From Dendrophyllia cribrosa (taxonomy: Eukaryota; Cnidaria; Anthozoa; Scleractinia; Dendrophylliidae), in assembly GCA_024195265.1 (NCBI GenBank), contig JAJLRJ010000008.1, positions 28,726,932 to 28,790,931 of the forward strand: 64,000 nucleotides of DNA, given 5' to 3'. Positions within the stretch are counted from its first letter, which is position 1, and each line of letters begins with the position of its first letter. A program made the translations under genes and the position numbers. This document shows, piece after piece, positions 63,606 to 64,000 of the stretch. The notes below the pieces were generated by a model. The model ran no database searches, was not told the DNA's origin, and saw nothing but the letters and a program-made list of their open reading frames with translations.

Positions 63606-64000
63606 GGCACTTTACAACAAGGGGAAGCCTTATGCCACCATTCGTCCTTGACATTAGTTCACTGATGGCGCGATGCAAGAACTAAACCGGTATAATTTCG
63701 TATTAACAACAGTAACGTTTCTTCAAATTAAAATTGACAACTCTGTATACTGCAGACTAAAACGCAGCGGTGCGTCATGGAGTAGAAGCAGTTTAGCGTT
63801 CCTCCTCCGAGTCACCGATGAAAACACGAAACTGGACAGACGAATTTCGTCTCATTTGTTTATCATTGCTGTTGATTTTTATTACGGTATTGCTGCATTT
63901 ATTATATTACTACGGTATCATTGTTACGTACCTTCTTTTTTAATTTTTAATTTTCACTTTCAACATTGAAACACCTACTGTAGCCTGAGAAAACAGACGT
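63606..64000. other. Right edge of the window
   Basis: No supported exon. The last 20 bp (63981-64000, starting TAGCCTGAG) are the exact complement of 49844-49863 and look like the left terminus of an element cut by the window edge. Confidence 0.5.

Overview
The window looks like animal nuclear DNA: AT-rich, with genes split by GT-AG introns, and most of the sequence made of small transposon relics. A mitochondrial L-threonine 3-dehydrogenase, a long C2H2 zinc-finger gene, tRNA-derived SINEs and dense foldback/MITE families together suggest a cnidarian, most likely an anthozoan (coral or anemone). That placement is inferred from gene content and repeat style and was not checked by any search.

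Four gene models are supported. (1) At the left edge, on the minus strand (270-1780), is a two-exon, 109-residue small membrane protein. (2) A plus-strand relative at 12722-17111 (model of 122 residues, four exons, first exon tentative) shares its C-terminal membrane segment, a cysteine cluster and the intron position; I do not recognise the family. (3) A seven-exon C2H2 zinc-finger gene runs from 35466 to 46024 (1,050 residues, 14 canonical fingers and one that has lost its cysteines). (4) A complete six-exon L-threonine dehydrogenase gene (TDH) lies on the minus strand from 59360 to 53754 (351 residues). The zinc-finger and TDH genes converge, with their stop codons about 7.7 kb apart. All junctions in the zinc-finger and TDH models keep frame.

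Region by region: 0-12 kb holds the first small membrane gene and several terminal-inverted-repeat elements. 12.5-18.5 kb holds the second membrane gene in a cluster of four copies of one MITE family. 19.8-20.6 kb is a 106-bp tandem array. 21,990-28,318 is a 6.3-kb foldback element with an 8-bp target duplication; its ends are tandem arrays in opposite orientation and its loop contains two apparently identical 253-bp direct repeats. 28.3-35.4 kb is non-coding DNA upstream of the zinc-finger gene. 35-46 kb is the zinc-finger gene with nested elements in its introns. 46-53.7 kb is intergenic with several palindromes. 53.7-59.4 kb is TDH, with two tRNA-derived SINEs in one intron. 59.4-64 kb is repeat-rich, including a TAA-flanked 1-kb element.

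The least ordinary content is the mobile DNA. Besides the large foldback there are four TTAA-flanked elements with AG...CT ends, four elements with TAG...CTA ends and 9-bp duplications, and a family of 23-36 bp palindromes flanked by 7-bp duplications. Several perfect or near-perfect palindromes (38-bp to about 260-bp arms) are nested inside other repeats, which gives a relative order of insertion.
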